From: CAYGZL01 sp964354345
Lineage (GTDB): Bacteria > Chloroflexota > Anaerolineae > Anaerolineales > UBA4823
Direction of reading: 5' to 3'
NCBI GenBank assembly: GCA_964354345.1
Contig: CAYGZL010000030.1
Span: 1 to 17,871, forward strand
DNA: 17,871 nucleotides
In this document: positions 1-8,252 of the stretch, piece by piece
Layout of the letters: every line of letters begins with the position of its first letter
How positions within the stretch are numbered: the first letter of the stretch is position 1
Made by a program: the position numbers and the translations under genes
The notes under the pieces: generated by a model
Told to the model about the DNA's origin: nothing
Database searches by the model: none
What the model saw: only the letters and a program-made list of their open reading frames with translations

Positions 1-194
1 CCAACCGGACCCTGATCAATCGGGGGAAATGCCACTCCAGATTCAACCTCGGTGTATTTTTCCAGGACACGTGAGGTGAAATTATCTCTTGGGAAGGAAG
101 AAAGATCAGAGACGGGGATTGCCAGGGGACCAGCAACCAACCAGTTGTTGATAAATCCACCCGTAAGTGGATATTTAAGATAAGATATTGCCAT
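1..194 (-). CDS. N-terminal part of an unidentified protein, runs off the left edge
   Basis: An open frame of 64 codons starts at the ATG at 194-192 on the minus strand and leaves the window without a stop. A GAGG stretch lies about 12 nt before the start, a plausible ribosome binding site. The N-terminus carries a short motif, NNWLVAGPL (around residues 17-25). Similar aromatic-rich openings occur in large carbohydrate-related proteins of Chloroflexota, but that is from memory and weak. There is no signal peptide or membrane segment in the visible part. It is divergent from the aminotransferase operon, so the 195-438 gap probably holds both promoters. Function unassigned; a glycosidase-related protein would fit the sugar context but cannot be shown from 64 residues. 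Confidence 0.6.
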   Translation of the reverse strand, partial: MAISYLKYPLTGGFINNWLVAGPLAIPVSDLSSFPRDNFTSRVLEKYTEVESGVAFPPIDQGPV

Positions 195-438
195 TATTTT
201 TATAACCTCATCGCTGGCTTTTAAAGTATTAACGACGTAAGTCGTTCTCACCAGAACCCAAATAGTATACCGGATAATCAGGCGAGTTTGGGAATATAAT
301 CAGGTGGGAGGTACTTGTTGCAAAAGTGATTCCCCAAATTCATTAATCTTTGTTATGCTATGGAAAATAAATCGTGATCTGACAGGCAGTGAAAATGCGA
401 TCACTGCCTGTCAGATCTCGAATCGAACAGGAGACTCT
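195..438. other. Divergent intergenic region upstream of the first operon
   Basis: This 244-nt gap separates the minus-strand edge gene from the plus-strand operon. It holds a small inverted repeat, AACGAC-gtaa-GTCGTT (231-246), a perfect TATAAT hexamer at 295-300 without a good -35 partner, and the long perfect inverted repeat at 376-417. An open frame extends upstream of the aminotransferase start through this region (from GTG 304), but its first 45 codons do not resemble the family, so I treat it as noncoding. Confidence 0.5.
376..417. repeat. Perfect 17-bp inverted repeat (hairpin) in the operon leader
   Basis: Left arm GATCTGACAGGCAGTGA (376-392) and right arm TCACTGCCTGTCAGATC (401-417) are exact reverse complements around an 8-nt loop. 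The right arm ends 10 nt before the AGGAG ribosome binding site of the aminotransferase gene (428-432). No T-run follows, so it is not a standard intrinsic terminator. It may be an operator, an mRNA-stabilising or attenuating hairpin, or a copy of a dispersed palindromic repeat. Confidence 0.75.
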
Positions 439-1617
439 ATGCAGAACGTTATTCCCCAATTGCTGGACACAGAGCCGATCCGGCAAGACTTCCCGATACT
501 TAGAGAAGTGACTTACCTGAACGTGGGTACTTACGGATTGATGCCAGATCCTGCGCTGATGCAATTCCAGGCAATGCAGGCTGATTTTGAACGCGGTGGA
601 CAGGCCGCGCAGGGACAGTTTTATCGCAAGAGCGAGGAAACCCGCCTGCAGGTGGCGACCTTGATCCATGCCACGCCAGAGGAAATTGCCTTTACGCGCA
701 ACGCGACGGATGGGATCAACCTGGCGCTGGCAGGCCTGGATTGGAAACCCGGCGATGAAGTTATTACCACCACCGAAGAGCATGAGGCGATCCAGCATCC
801 CCTGCTTTACCTGCAGAAGGTGAAGGGAGTGCGGATCAGGCTGGTGGAAGTTTCGTCGCAAGCGGAGGAAATGCTGGCAGAGTTGGAAAAAGCGTACACG
901 GGGAAGACGCGCCTGCTGGCGCTGAGCTACGTGACCTGTGAAACAGGTACGCGACTGCCGGCGACAAAGATCAGCCAGTGGGCGGCAGCTCACCAGGTTC
1001 TCTTCCTGCTGGATGGCGCCCAGGCTTCCGGCGCTCTGCCGGTTGATGTACGTGAATTGGGGTGCGATTTCTATGCTTCCAACGGTCATAAATGGCTGAG
1101 CGGTCCGAAAGGTACGGGTTTCTTCTACGCACAACGCGAGAAACTCAGCCAACTCAATATCGCTCACGTTGGAGCAGGTTCGCTCGAACGCGCCGACCTG
1201 GCGACTGGCGTGGCTGAGCCTTTTAAAACAGGACAGCGTTTTGAGTTCGGCACCCGCGCCTGGCCGATATACGCCGGATTAGGGTGCAGCCTGGATTACC
1301 TGCAGGCAATCGGTTGGGAACGGATTTATGGACATATCGCCGCGCTCTCCGATTATTTCAAGGAACGGATCCTGGAGCGACCATACTTGCGACTGCTCAC
1401 GCCGAGAGCGTACGAAGTTTCGTCGGGGTTGACCAGCTTTGTAATCGAAGACCATAAAGCGGGTGAAGTAGGCCGGGTTTTACACGAGAAATGGCACATG
1501 TACACCCGGGTGATCCCGCATTACAATGCGATGCGAATCGCAACGACATATTTCAACAATCTACAGGATATTGACCGGCTGATTGAGGGCCTGGATGAGA
1601 TAGTCCAGGGACGTTGA
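439..1617 (+). CDS. Class V aminotransferase-like PLP enzyme (not a desulfurase)
   Basis: A 392-residue fold-type I PLP protein of the class V aminotransferase/SufS-like superfamily. I place the start at ATG 439, which has AGGAG seven nt before it; the frame is open further upstream but that part is unlike the family. Seen in the protein: the family opening with YLNVGTYG (about residues 26-33), RNATDGIN phosphate-binding turn (87-94), a stacking His in TTEEHEAI (H115), LLDGAQASG with the PLP-pyridine Asp (D192), and NGHKWLSGPKGTGFFY with the Schiff-base Lys K218. The C-terminal loop that carries the catalytic Cys in cysteine desulfurases has no Cys, which points to an isopenicillin-N-epimerase-like, aminotransferase or lyase activity rather than sulfur transfer. 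It is first in the operon; substrate unknown. Confidence 0.85.
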   Translation: MQNVIPQLLDTEPIRQDFPILREVTYLNVGTYGLMPDPALMQFQAMQADFERGGQAAQGQFYRKSEETRLQVATLIHATPEEIAFTRNATDGINLALAGLDWKPGDEVITTTEEHEAIQHPLLYLQKVKGVRIRLVEVSSQAEEMLAELEKAYTGKTRLLALSYVTCETGTRLPATKISQWAAAHQVLFLLDGAQASGALPVDVRELGCDFYASNGHKWLSGPKGTGFFYAQREKLSQLNIAHVGAGSLERADLATGVAEPFKTGQRFEFGTRAWPIYAGLGCSLDYLQAIGWERIYGHIAALSDYFKERILERPYLRLLTPRAYEVSSGLTSFVIEDHKAGEVGRVLHEKWHMYTRVIPHYNAMRIATTYFNNLQDIDRLIEGLDEIVQGR

Positions 1618-1691
1618 AGCGATAATGAAAAACGGATCAGCCAGATCGTTGCTACAGCCAGAGAAGACTGAGGGAGAAGGAGTCATTATCT

Positions 1692-2528
1692 ATGATTGAA
1701 GTTGGGATTACAGGAGGCAGCGGCCGGCTTGGTCAGGCCCTGATCAAACGCTTGCTGGAACAAAGCAATTATCGCATTCGCAGCCTGGACCGGGTAGAAA
1801 CACCGCAGGCCAACCAAATTCCGGGAGTGCAATACCAGCGCGTTCATCTGGAATACGCGGATAATGTACTTGAGCCGCTGTGGGGCTGCCAGGCTATCGC
1901 CCACCTGGCCGCCTATACCGGACCGTTCGGACACCCACCGGGCGAAGTCTATACCAACAATACCATCGCCAGCTATAATGTGCTATGGGCAGCAGCGACG
2001 CTCGGTATCCAAAACGTGTGCCTGGCTTCCAGCGTCAACGCCCTGGGCGGAGCGGGCAGCCGGATCGGTCGGTATGACTATTTCCCGGTTGACGAAGAGC
2101 ACCCGACCTATAACGAGGACGACTATGGCCTGTCAAAGTGGGTGATGGAACAGCAGGCTGACTCATTCGCCCGGCGCTATTCCTGGATGACGATCAGCAG
2201 CCTGCGTCTGCATGCCCTGCCCGACGAACCACCGCAACTGGAAAATACGCTGAACACAGCCGAGGATGGCGTGGCGCGCACCCTGTGGGGCTGGACGTTA
2301 ATGAGCGAAGCAGCGCGAGCTTGCGAGCTGGCATTGCAAGCAAAATTTTACCGGCACGAAGTATTCTTCATCACTGCTCAAACCACTGGCTCCAGCATTC
2401 CTTCTCTAGAGCTGGCCCAACACACCTACCCCAAGGTGCCAATCCATGGGGATCTTTCTGACCATAAGAGTTTCTACGACTGCAGCAAAGCCGAACGGTT
2501 GCTCGGTTGGGTACATAAGACTATCTAA
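1692..2528 (+). CDS. Short NAD(P)-dependent epimerase/dehydratase (extended SDR)
   Basis: A 278-residue protein of the extended short-chain dehydrogenase family, similar to nucleotide-sugar or uronate epimerases/dehydrogenases. It has the Rossmann glycine motif GITGGSGRLG (residues 5-14), an acidic Asp after beta-2 (D33) that favours NAD, the HLAA motif (71-74), LASSVN with the catalytic Ser region (111-116), and the YxxxK pair in YGLSK (Y145, K149). At 278 residues it is shorter than typical UDP-glucose 4-epimerases (about 310-350), like uronate dehydrogenases that act on free sugars. GAGAAGGAG ends nine nt before ATG 1692. It lies 74 nt after the aminotransferase and 14 nt before the enolase-superfamily gene, clearly cotranscribed with the latter. 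A role in oxidising or epimerising a sugar acid is inferred. Confidence 0.85.
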   Translation: MIEVGITGGSGRLGQALIKRLLEQSNYRIRSLDRVETPQANQIPGVQYQRVHLEYADNVLEPLWGCQAIAHLAAYTGPFGHPPGEVYTNNTIASYNVLWAAATLGIQNVCLASSVNALGGAGSRIGRYDYFPVDEEHPTYNEDDYGLSKWVMEQQADSFARRYSWMTISSLRLHALPDEPPQLENTLNTAEDGVARTLWGWTLMSEAARACELALQAKFYRHEVFFITAQTTGSSIPSLELAQHTYPKVPIHGDLSDHKSFYDCSKAERLLGWVHKTI

Positions 2529-2542
2529 CGGAGATCACAGAA

Positions 2543-3730
2543 ATGGATACTTTCAAAACACTTGCTGAAACAGAAAAAGGCCGGGTGCACATCACCGATA
2601 TCCAGGTCTACCAGCTCAAAGGGCATGGCATCCAATCGATCATTCGTATCAAAACTGATGCCGGGATCGAGGGGATTGGCGAGGCCGGATTACCAGCCAA
2701 TATTGTCCAGGGCTACCTCGATTTCATGCGTGAGTCGCTGATTGGGCAGGATGCCCTGGCGATCGAAAAATGCTACGCGGATATGAGCCGCATGCGGGCG
2801 CAGTGGCACGCCCACTGGGTGCAGAATCCGACCATCAGCGGGATTGACATGGCGCTGTGGGATATCGCCGGAAAAGTATTCAACTGCTCGGTATCGCAAC
2901 TTCTCACGGGTCGCTTTCGGGAGGAGATCGCTCTGTATGTGAACACACATGGCCCGCAAGATTGGTTCGATCCCATCGCCTGCCGGGACTGGGCGCAGGA
3001 GGTCAAGGCTGACCCGAATGGCTTCAGAACGGTCAAATTCGGCTTCGAAGCGCTGCTCGGGCGGGGCCTGCCCGCTGAACGCTACCGTGGTGGATTCCTG
3101 TCACAGATGCTGACCCAAACTGAGCTAAAGATCATCCGCCAGGGCTACGAAAACGCCCGCGACGCGCTGGGGTGGGAGACTGACATCATCATCCACTGCC
3201 ACAATGAGTGGGACCTGCCGACCGCGCTGGGCATCGCCGAGGCGGTAGCGCCGATCAAACCACTGTGGGTGGAAGACGCCATGCCAGTGCTTTACTCGGA
3301 TACCTGGAAAGCCTTCAAGCAGGCCTCGCCAGTGCGCGTGATGACCGGGGAGAAACTGGAGCACCCGGCGGAGTTCCTGCAGTTTATGATGAACGGGGCA
3401 GTACACGCCATCCATCCCGACCTGGCCTTCGTGGGCGGATTGACCGGCGGGCGGAAAATCGCCGACCTGGCTGAGCTTTTCTACATCCCGCTGGCCACGC
3501 ACAATGTCGGCAGCTACGTGCAGATCATCGCCAACGGACATTTCGGGGCTTCGGTGCGCAACTTCGTAATGAGCGAGTGCCGCATCCCGCAAGGTGATTT
3601 ATACGCCGAGATGAGCGAGGAAGGCATTACGGTCAAGAATGGCAACTTGATCGTTCCCAACGGACCGGGTTTGGGGATTACCGTACGACCAGAAGTGATG
3701 AACCAGATCATCGAATATGGCAAATGGTGA
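2543..3730 (+). CDS. Enolase-superfamily (mandelate racemase/dehydratase-like) protein with an altered metal ligand
   Basis: A 395-residue two-domain protein of the mandelate racemase/acid-sugar dehydratase group. The N-terminal capping domain includes GIEGIGEAG (about 41-49); the barrel domain starts near IDMALWDIAG (101-110). Compared without gaps to remembered galactonate dehydratase, the metal ligands fall at H218, E244 and E270 with the normal 26-residue spacing; the first is normally Asp. His220 matches the His two residues after ligand one in galactonate and mannonate dehydratases. The His-Asp dyad is kept as D293 and H320, spaced 23 and 50 residues from E270 as in the family. K165 lies in TVKFGFEA. 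GGAG precedes ATG 2543 by about 9 nt. Likely role: dehydration or epimerisation of a sugar acid; the unusual ligand makes that less certain. Confidence 0.85.
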   Translation: MDTFKTLAETEKGRVHITDIQVYQLKGHGIQSIIRIKTDAGIEGIGEAGLPANIVQGYLDFMRESLIGQDALAIEKCYADMSRMRAQWHAHWVQNPTISGIDMALWDIAGKVFNCSVSQLLTGRFREEIALYVNTHGPQDWFDPIACRDWAQEVKADPNGFRTVKFGFEALLGRGLPAERYRGGFLSQMLTQTELKIIRQGYENARDALGWETDIIIHCHNEWDLPTALGIAEAVAPIKPLWVEDAMPVLYSDTWKAFKQASPVRVMTGEKLEHPAEFLQFMMNGAVHAIHPDLAFVGGLTGGRKIADLAELFYIPLATHNVGSYVQIIANGHFGASVRNFVMSECRIPQGDLYAEMSEEGITVKNGNLIVPNGPGLGITVRPEVMNQIIEYGKW

Positions 3731-3737
3731 GGCAGGG

Positions 3738-4829
3738 ATGCTGACGGCGTTCGAATACAAACCGGATTTTGCACGAACGATGCAGCGTTTCGAGGCCTTC
3801 TGGGCGCGCGAGGCACTCGACCGACCGGTGGTGCAGTTCCTGGGGCTGGAGAAACCAGTGGAGCAACGTATCCCGCTGCCGGTCGCCAGGCATGCCACGG
3901 TGGATGAGCGCTGGCTGGATGTCGACTACCAGGTGGCGCTGACGCGGGCGAAGATTGCCAATGGGGAATACCCGGGCGATACCCTGCCGCTGGCGCTACC
4001 GCTGCTGGGACCGGAGGTTTTTTCGGCTTTCTACGGCTGTGCCTTGCATTTCAGCGAGCATGATACAGGCTGGTCGGACCCCATCCTGCACGACTGGAGC
4101 CACGCTGACCAATTGCATCTGGATTGGAACAACTTTTATTTCGAGAAACTGACCGCTTTATCCGACGCGCTGGTGGAGGCAGGACGAGGCAAGTGGATCA
4201 CGGGGATGAGTGACTGGCACGTGGGCGCGGATGCCCTGGCTGCCTTCCGCGATCCACAAGCCCTGGCGGTAGATTTGATCGAACATCCGGCCGAAGTCAA
4301 GGCGCTGCTGAAGCGCGTCACCGACGACTACTTCGCCGTGTATGATTTCTTCTACACACGGCTACGCACAGCCGGGTTGCCCCTCACCTCCTGGACGCCA
4401 CTGGCGGCTGACGGAAAATACTATATTTTGCAGTGCGATTTCTCGATCATGATCAGCCAGGCGATGTACCGGGAATTTTTCCTGGACGGCCTGCGCAGTG
4501 AATGCCAATTCCTGGATCACTCGATCTACCACCTGGATGGCCCGGGAGCCCTGCGCCACCTGGAAGATATCCTGGCCATCCCTGAACTGGACGCGCTGCA
4601 ATGGGTGCCTGGGGCCGGCAACGAGGTCTTCAACCGCTGGGTGTGGGTGTACCAGAAGGCGCAGAAAGCGGGCAAGGGCATCCAGGTGAATTGCTCCTTC
4701 CGCGAGATCGAGACGGTCATGCAAACGCTCAACCCGCGCGGATTATATATCATCGTCATGGATTGCCCGTCAGTTGAAGTGGCCGATGACATCCTGAAAC
4801 GCCTGGAAAAGTGGACAGCAGGGAAATGA
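3738..4829 (+). CDS. UroD-family protein 1 (divergent, HxD motif)
   Basis: A 363-residue protein resembling the uroporphyrinogen decarboxylase/corrinoid methyltransferase fold (PF01208-like). The start ATG 3738 is preferred over ATG 3717, because GTGAGG lies before it, whereas the earlier ATG has no ribosome binding site and overlaps the previous gene by 14 nt. The C-terminal half has the barrel signature of the family: YHLDGPGAL (H265, D267), DALQWVPG (about 285-292) and a terminal DCPSVEVADDILKRL helix. The usual N-terminal RxxALNHxxPDRVPV opening is absent, so it is among the more divergent members. Heme synthesis is unlikely given the sugar-catabolic neighbours and four paralogues together. 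It lies 7 nt after the enolase-superfamily gene and overlaps the next gene by 4 nt. Substrate unknown. Confidence 0.75.
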   Translation: MLTAFEYKPDFARTMQRFEAFWAREALDRPVVQFLGLEKPVEQRIPLPVARHATVDERWLDVDYQVALTRAKIANGEYPGDTLPLALPLLGPEVFSAFYGCALHFSEHDTGWSDPILHDWSHADQLHLDWNNFYFEKLTALSDALVEAGRGKWITGMSDWHVGADALAAFRDPQALAVDLIEHPAEVKALLKRVTDDYFAVYDFFYTRLRTAGLPLTSWTPLAADGKYYILQCDFSIMISQAMYREFFLDGLRSECQFLDHSIYHLDGPGALRHLEDILAIPELDALQWVPGAGNEVFNRWVWVYQKAQKAGKGIQVNCSFREIETVMQTLNPRGLYIIVMDCPSVEVADDILKRLEKWTAGK

Positions 4830-5989
4830 ACTCCAAAGATCGAATGCGCCTGGCTTTCTCTCACCAGGAGGCCGACCGCGTCCCGGTGGGCGAGCTGGAT
4901 ATCGATGAGCCAATCGCCACTCAAATTCTGGGACATGCGGCCTGGGTAGGCTATGGCGGTTCGCACCGCGGCAAACGGGCGATTGAAATGATGAGCGCCG
5001 GGCGGATGGATGAATACTACGCCAAGGAGGCGGCTGACCTGGTCGAATTGACCCGCAAACTGGAGCTGGACTGGCTGCATATCCTGCCGCATGGCAAAGA
5101 GTTTACACCGCCGGCGCCATTGGCGGAGAACGTGTGGCGCTATGGCGACCCACAGGGAGATTGGAGCATCTACCAGTACCAACCCGAGTCAGATGTCTTT
5201 GCTGAGACCGACAGCTCGCTGGCGCGCGGCGGTATGCCAGCCCTGGAGCGACTGGTCGAGCGAATGGAGGCGGCTACCCCAAGCGTGGAGGGGTTGGATT
5301 TCACCCACGTGGACTGGATCGTCAACCAGATCGGGCATGAGACTTTCCTGGTCGGCAACGCGGATATCTACCTGGGATTCGCTGGCGCAGCGGCGGCAGT
5401 CTTCATGGAGGCGATCGCTCTGCAACCGGAACTATACGAACGCTACCTGGATGCCCAATTGAAGCAAACCTTTCTCTTCTTGCAGGCTCAGGTACGGCAT
5501 GGCGTGGAAGCGGTGATCGGCGGGGAGGACTGGGCTGGCAAGCGCGGACCGCTGATCTCACCCAAACACTACCGGCACCTGGTGCTGCCACGCTTGCAGA
5601 AGCTGGTGGCGGAATGCCACCGGTTAGGCGTGGCATTCATCAAGCACACAGATGGCAATATCACCCGCGTTGAGCAGGAGCTGCTGGTGGACAGCGGGAT
5701 TGACGCATACCAGGCGATCGAGCCGGTGGCCGGGATGGACATCGCCGATCTCAAGCGACGCTTTGGTCAGAAACTCACCCTGATGGGCAACATTGACTGC
5801 GCCCACCTGCTATGCTATGGCTCCCCCGCCGAGGTGGCGGCCGAGACGCGCCGGGTGATCCAGGCTGCTGCACCAGGAGGCGGTTTCGTGCTGACCTCGA
5901 GCAACTCGATCCACGGGGGCGTGCGCCTGGAGAATTATATGGCGATGTTGGAAACGGCGCGGACATTTGGTAACTACCCGATTCAATAA
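4826..5989 (+). CDS. UroD-family protein 2 (HTDG motif)
   Basis: A 387-residue UroD-superfamily protein. The ATG at 4826 overlaps the stop of the previous gene as ATGA, and its N-terminus, MNSKDRMRLAFSHQEADRVP, matches the typical family opening, so I prefer it to the in-frame GTG at 4811. Motifs: KHTDGN (H274, D276 by this numbering), where methyltransferase members have His-x-Cys-Gly; LMGNIDC (about 319-325), the usual GN(V/I)D strand; and GGGFVLTSSNSIH (352-364), the usual glycine-rich closing strand but with no zinc-binding Cys. The HxD replacement suggests either a different metal site or none. Translational coupling to protein 1 suggests they act together. Function unknown. Confidence 0.85.
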   Translation: MNSKDRMRLAFSHQEADRVPVGELDIDEPIATQILGHAAWVGYGGSHRGKRAIEMMSAGRMDEYYAKEAADLVELTRKLELDWLHILPHGKEFTPPAPLAENVWRYGDPQGDWSIYQYQPESDVFAETDSSLARGGMPALERLVERMEAATPSVEGLDFTHVDWIVNQIGHETFLVGNADIYLGFAGAAAAVFMEAIALQPELYERYLDAQLKQTFLFLQAQVRHGVEAVIGGEDWAGKRGPLISPKHYRHLVLPRLQKLVAECHRLGVAFIKHTDGNITRVEQELLVDSGIDAYQAIEPVAGMDIADLKRRFGQKLTLMGNIDCAHLLCYGSPAEVAAETRRVIQAAAPGGGFVLTSSNSIHGGVRLENYMAMLETARTFGNYPIQ

Positions 5990-6115
5990 CCGGCTGTGCT
6001 GGACTGAGATTGCTTCGCAAAGTGCGCTCGTGAAGACTGGATCAGGTTGTGTTGTTTTATTGGAAGAAGAGCACCTGCGCTGTGGAGTTACTCGCAAAGA
6101 TGAAATAAGGTTTTT
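5990..6115. other. Spacer within the operon with a degraded repeat-like sequence
   Basis: This 126-nt gap is the longest inside the first operon. Around 6005-6032 it reads GAGATTGCTTCGC followed by GTGCGCTCG, which resembles a short dispersed intergenic sequence seen in many bacteria (remembered, not checked). AAGG at about 6107-6112 serves as the ribosome binding site of the next gene. No open frame or clear promoter is seen. Confidence 0.3.
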
Positions 6116-7120
6116 ATGACTGTAAATGCCAAAGAGTTGACCCGACAAGCAATACACTTCCAGAACCCACCCCGCCCACCGCTGCTGTTTCGCAATGATC
6201 AGACACGCTCGGATGTTGTGCAGGTGGGATATTACGCCCCGATCAATTATGTTAACCCGGAGAAGACGCTGGACGAATGGGGCTGCGAGTGGGAGAACGC
6301 CATCGGCACTGGGCTGGGATATATTCAGCGCCACCCGTTAGCGGACTGGAAGGATTTCGACAGCTATATCTTTCCAGATCCACGCCTGACCAGCCGCTTC
6401 ATTGACATCGAACGAGCCGTGCAGAAGTACCCCGACCGGTACATCGCAGTGGGGGTGGGATTGACTGGTTTCGGGGGGATGACGGCGCTGCGTGGCTTTG
6501 AAAATATCCTGACCGACTTTTACCTCGAACCTGAGCGGTTGAACCAACTGGCTGACAGGATGTTCGCTTTCGAGAATGCGGCGGTCGAGGAGATCGGCAA
6601 ACGCGGCGTCGACGCGGTCTGGTTCTTCGATGATTGGGGCACCGAGCGAGGATTGTTCATCAACCCCAACCTATGGCGGCAATTTTTCAAAGAGCGCTAC
6701 GCGAACCAGTTCCGCCTGGCGCACGACCTGGGAATGGAGGTGTTCTTCCACAGTTGCGGATATGTGTGGAGCATCCTGCCCGACCTGATCGAATGCGGAG
6801 TGGATGTATTCAACCTTGAGCAAATGCGCCTGTTCAGTGATGAGACGCGCACTGGTTACCAGCGGATTGTAGATGAATTCGGCGGTAAGGTCAGCTTTAC
6901 AGTCAATGTGGATACACAGCGCACACTGGTCACCGGCACAGCGCAAGAGATTGCGGAGGAAATCGACCACATCTTCGCCGTATTTGGACGGCTGCCCGGC
7001 GGGTGGATCGTCTTTACCGACGCCGGTAAAGATCATAATATTCATCCAGTAGAGAACCTGCGCCTGATAGAGAAGTTATTTGTCGAAAAGACTCTGAGCT
7101 TCCAGCCACCCGAGCGCTAG
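6116..7120 (+). CDS. UroD-family protein 3 (HSCG motif)
   Basis: A 334-residue UroD-superfamily protein on the same strand as proteins 1 and 2, after a 126-nt spacer. Seen: WFFDDWGTERGLFINPNLWR (169-188), the family's conserved DDxG...SP..(F/W)R region; VFFHSCGYVWSILPDLIECG (209-228), containing the His-x-Cys-Gly motif (H212, C214) that binds zinc in MtaA/CmuA-type methyltransferases; VDVFNLEQ (229-236); and FTVNVDTQRTL (261-271). The closing strand GGWIVFTDAG (295-304) lacks the third ligand, a Cys, normally found there. It therefore has half of the zinc motif. It could be a methyltransferase using another ligand, or an enzyme with a new reaction. It converges with protein 4, with only 15 nt between the genes. 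Confidence 0.85.
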   Translation: MTVNAKELTRQAIHFQNPPRPPLLFRNDQTRSDVVQVGYYAPINYVNPEKTLDEWGCEWENAIGTGLGYIQRHPLADWKDFDSYIFPDPRLTSRFIDIERAVQKYPDRYIAVGVGLTGFGGMTALRGFENILTDFYLEPERLNQLADRMFAFENAAVEEIGKRGVDAVWFFDDWGTERGLFINPNLWRQFFKERYANQFRLAHDLGMEVFFHSCGYVWSILPDLIECGVDVFNLEQMRLFSDETRTGYQRIVDEFGGKVSFTVNVDTQRTLVTGTAQEIAEEIDHIFAVFGRLPGGWIVFTDAGKDHNIHPVENLRLIEKLFVEKTLSFQPPER

Positions 7121-7135
7121 CCGCGCCCGCTTAAC

Positions 7136-8200
7136 TCAAGCCACAACCAAAGATCCGTCCGGCTGGTAAACGCCATACTTCTGTGCTGCTTCGACCAGGG
7201 CGTGGATATTCTCTAACGGTGTGTCGTACCCCAGAGCGCAACCCGGTCCGAGAATGAATTCACCGCCGGGAGCCAGGATCTGGATCGCTTCTCGAGCGGC
7301 GTCTAACACTGTCTGGGGATCGCGGGCAGACCAGAGCAACTCCGGGTTGACCGGGCCCAGGAACGTCGCCCGACCCTGTAAAGCCTGTTTGGCTTTACGC
7401 ATGTCAGTCTTGTAATCCAGCTCGAGGATCGACGCGCCAGTGGCGACCATCTCTGGCAGGATGAGGGTCGCATCGCCGCAGATATGCAGGGCGACTGGAA
7501 AATCCGGCTGGTTGATGGCGGCAATGAACTGGCACTCATAGGGATGTTCGATCTGACGATGGAGGCGAGGGCCGATAATGTCCACACCTGCACCGCCAGT
7601 AGATGTGCCATGCGCGCCAGCCTCCCGCAGAGCCAGGGCATAAATGGTTTGCACCTTGACGCAATATTCCAGGAGGCGGTGGATCCAGGCGGGTTGCTCC
7701 ATGCGCGCCAGGTCGAGGATGAATTGCTCATAGCCGCGCAGCGCCATCGCCAGTGCTACAGGACCCTGGTCGGCGCGCCCCATAATAAAGACCTGGTCGC
7801 CCAACTCCTTGCGCAGGATGCGCACCGCTTTGAGCACCTCACACATGGGAGGGGTGGTGAAGGGATCGGGGATTTCCAGGTCGGCTACCTTTTCTAAACC
7901 TGCCGCCAGGAGGTGCTCGCGGACACGCGGCGGACCATCGTCAAAGTAATCCACCCCGCAACCGCAGGCCTGAGCCTCGGCGATCACACCGTTTTCGACC
8001 AGCAGCATATCGTGACGGACTTCCTTCCAGAAGAGGCGCTGGGCCTCTGCCAGCATCTCGCCATCCTGCAAGGCCTGCGACATGGGGTAACCGGCGGCGT
8101 AGACCGTGGTCAGGAAGTTGTGTAGATCAACGGGAATCCGATCCGGGATGTCGTGGCGGATCACGGTCAGGCAGCGTTCGAGTGAAGTCATTTTTTCCAT
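7136..8200 (-). CDS. UroD-family protein 4, methylcobamide methyltransferase-like
   Basis: A 354-residue minus-strand protein of the UroD superfamily. The opening SLERCLTVIRHDIPDRIPVD (6-25) is typical. It has VALHICGDATLILPEM (236-251) with H239 and C241, FLGPVNP (280-286), and GGEFILGPGCALGYDTPLEN (312-331) with C321. This His-x-Cys...Cys set is the zinc site that activates a thiol acceptor in MtaA/CmuA-like methylcobamide methyltransferases, so of the four paralogues this one looks most like a methyltransferase. AAGGTG lies four nt before ATG 8200; a second ATG at 8191 is the alternative start. No corrinoid protein or MtaB/MtxB-like partner is in the window. Because it is read opposite to the other genes, it must have its own promoter in the 8201-8457 gap. 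Confidence 0.87.
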   Translation of the reverse strand: MEKMTSLERCLTVIRHDIPDRIPVDLHNFLTTVYAAGYPMSQALQDGEMLAEAQRLFWKEVRHDMLLVENGVIAEAQACGCGVDYFDDGPPRVREHLLAAGLEKVADLEIPDPFTTPPMCEVLKAVRILRKELGDQVFIMGRADQGPVALAMALRGYEQFILDLARMEQPAWIHRLLEYCVKVQTIYALALREAGAHGTSTGGAGVDIIGPRLHRQIEHPYECQFIAAINQPDFPVALHICGDATLILPEMVATGASILELDYKTDMRKAKQALQGRATFLGPVNPELLWSARDPQTVLDAAREAIQILAPGGEFILGPGCALGYDTPLENIHALVEAAQKYGVYQPDGSLVVA

Positions 8201-8252
8201 AATGCACCTTGATTACTACCTATGATTGTGTTGATTACACACCAATGATTGC

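Noticed and set aside
295..300. TATAAT as a firm promoter for the first operon
   Set aside because: A perfect -10-like hexamer, but no suitable -35 at 16-18 nt; such hexamers are common by chance in this AT-rich gap.
304..438. N-terminal extension of the aminotransferase to GTG 304
   Set aside because: The 45 extra codons include the 17-bp hairpin sequence and do not resemble the family; ATG 439 has a good ribosome binding site.
358..1167. A 269-codon minus-strand open frame
   Set aside because: It lies fully inside the aminotransferase gene, has no recognisable family features, and reflects codon use on the opposite strand.
3738..5989. Assignment of UroD proteins as heme-pathway HemE
   Set aside because: Four divergent copies, no other heme genes and missing substrate motifs; the sugar-gene context argues against heme synthesis.
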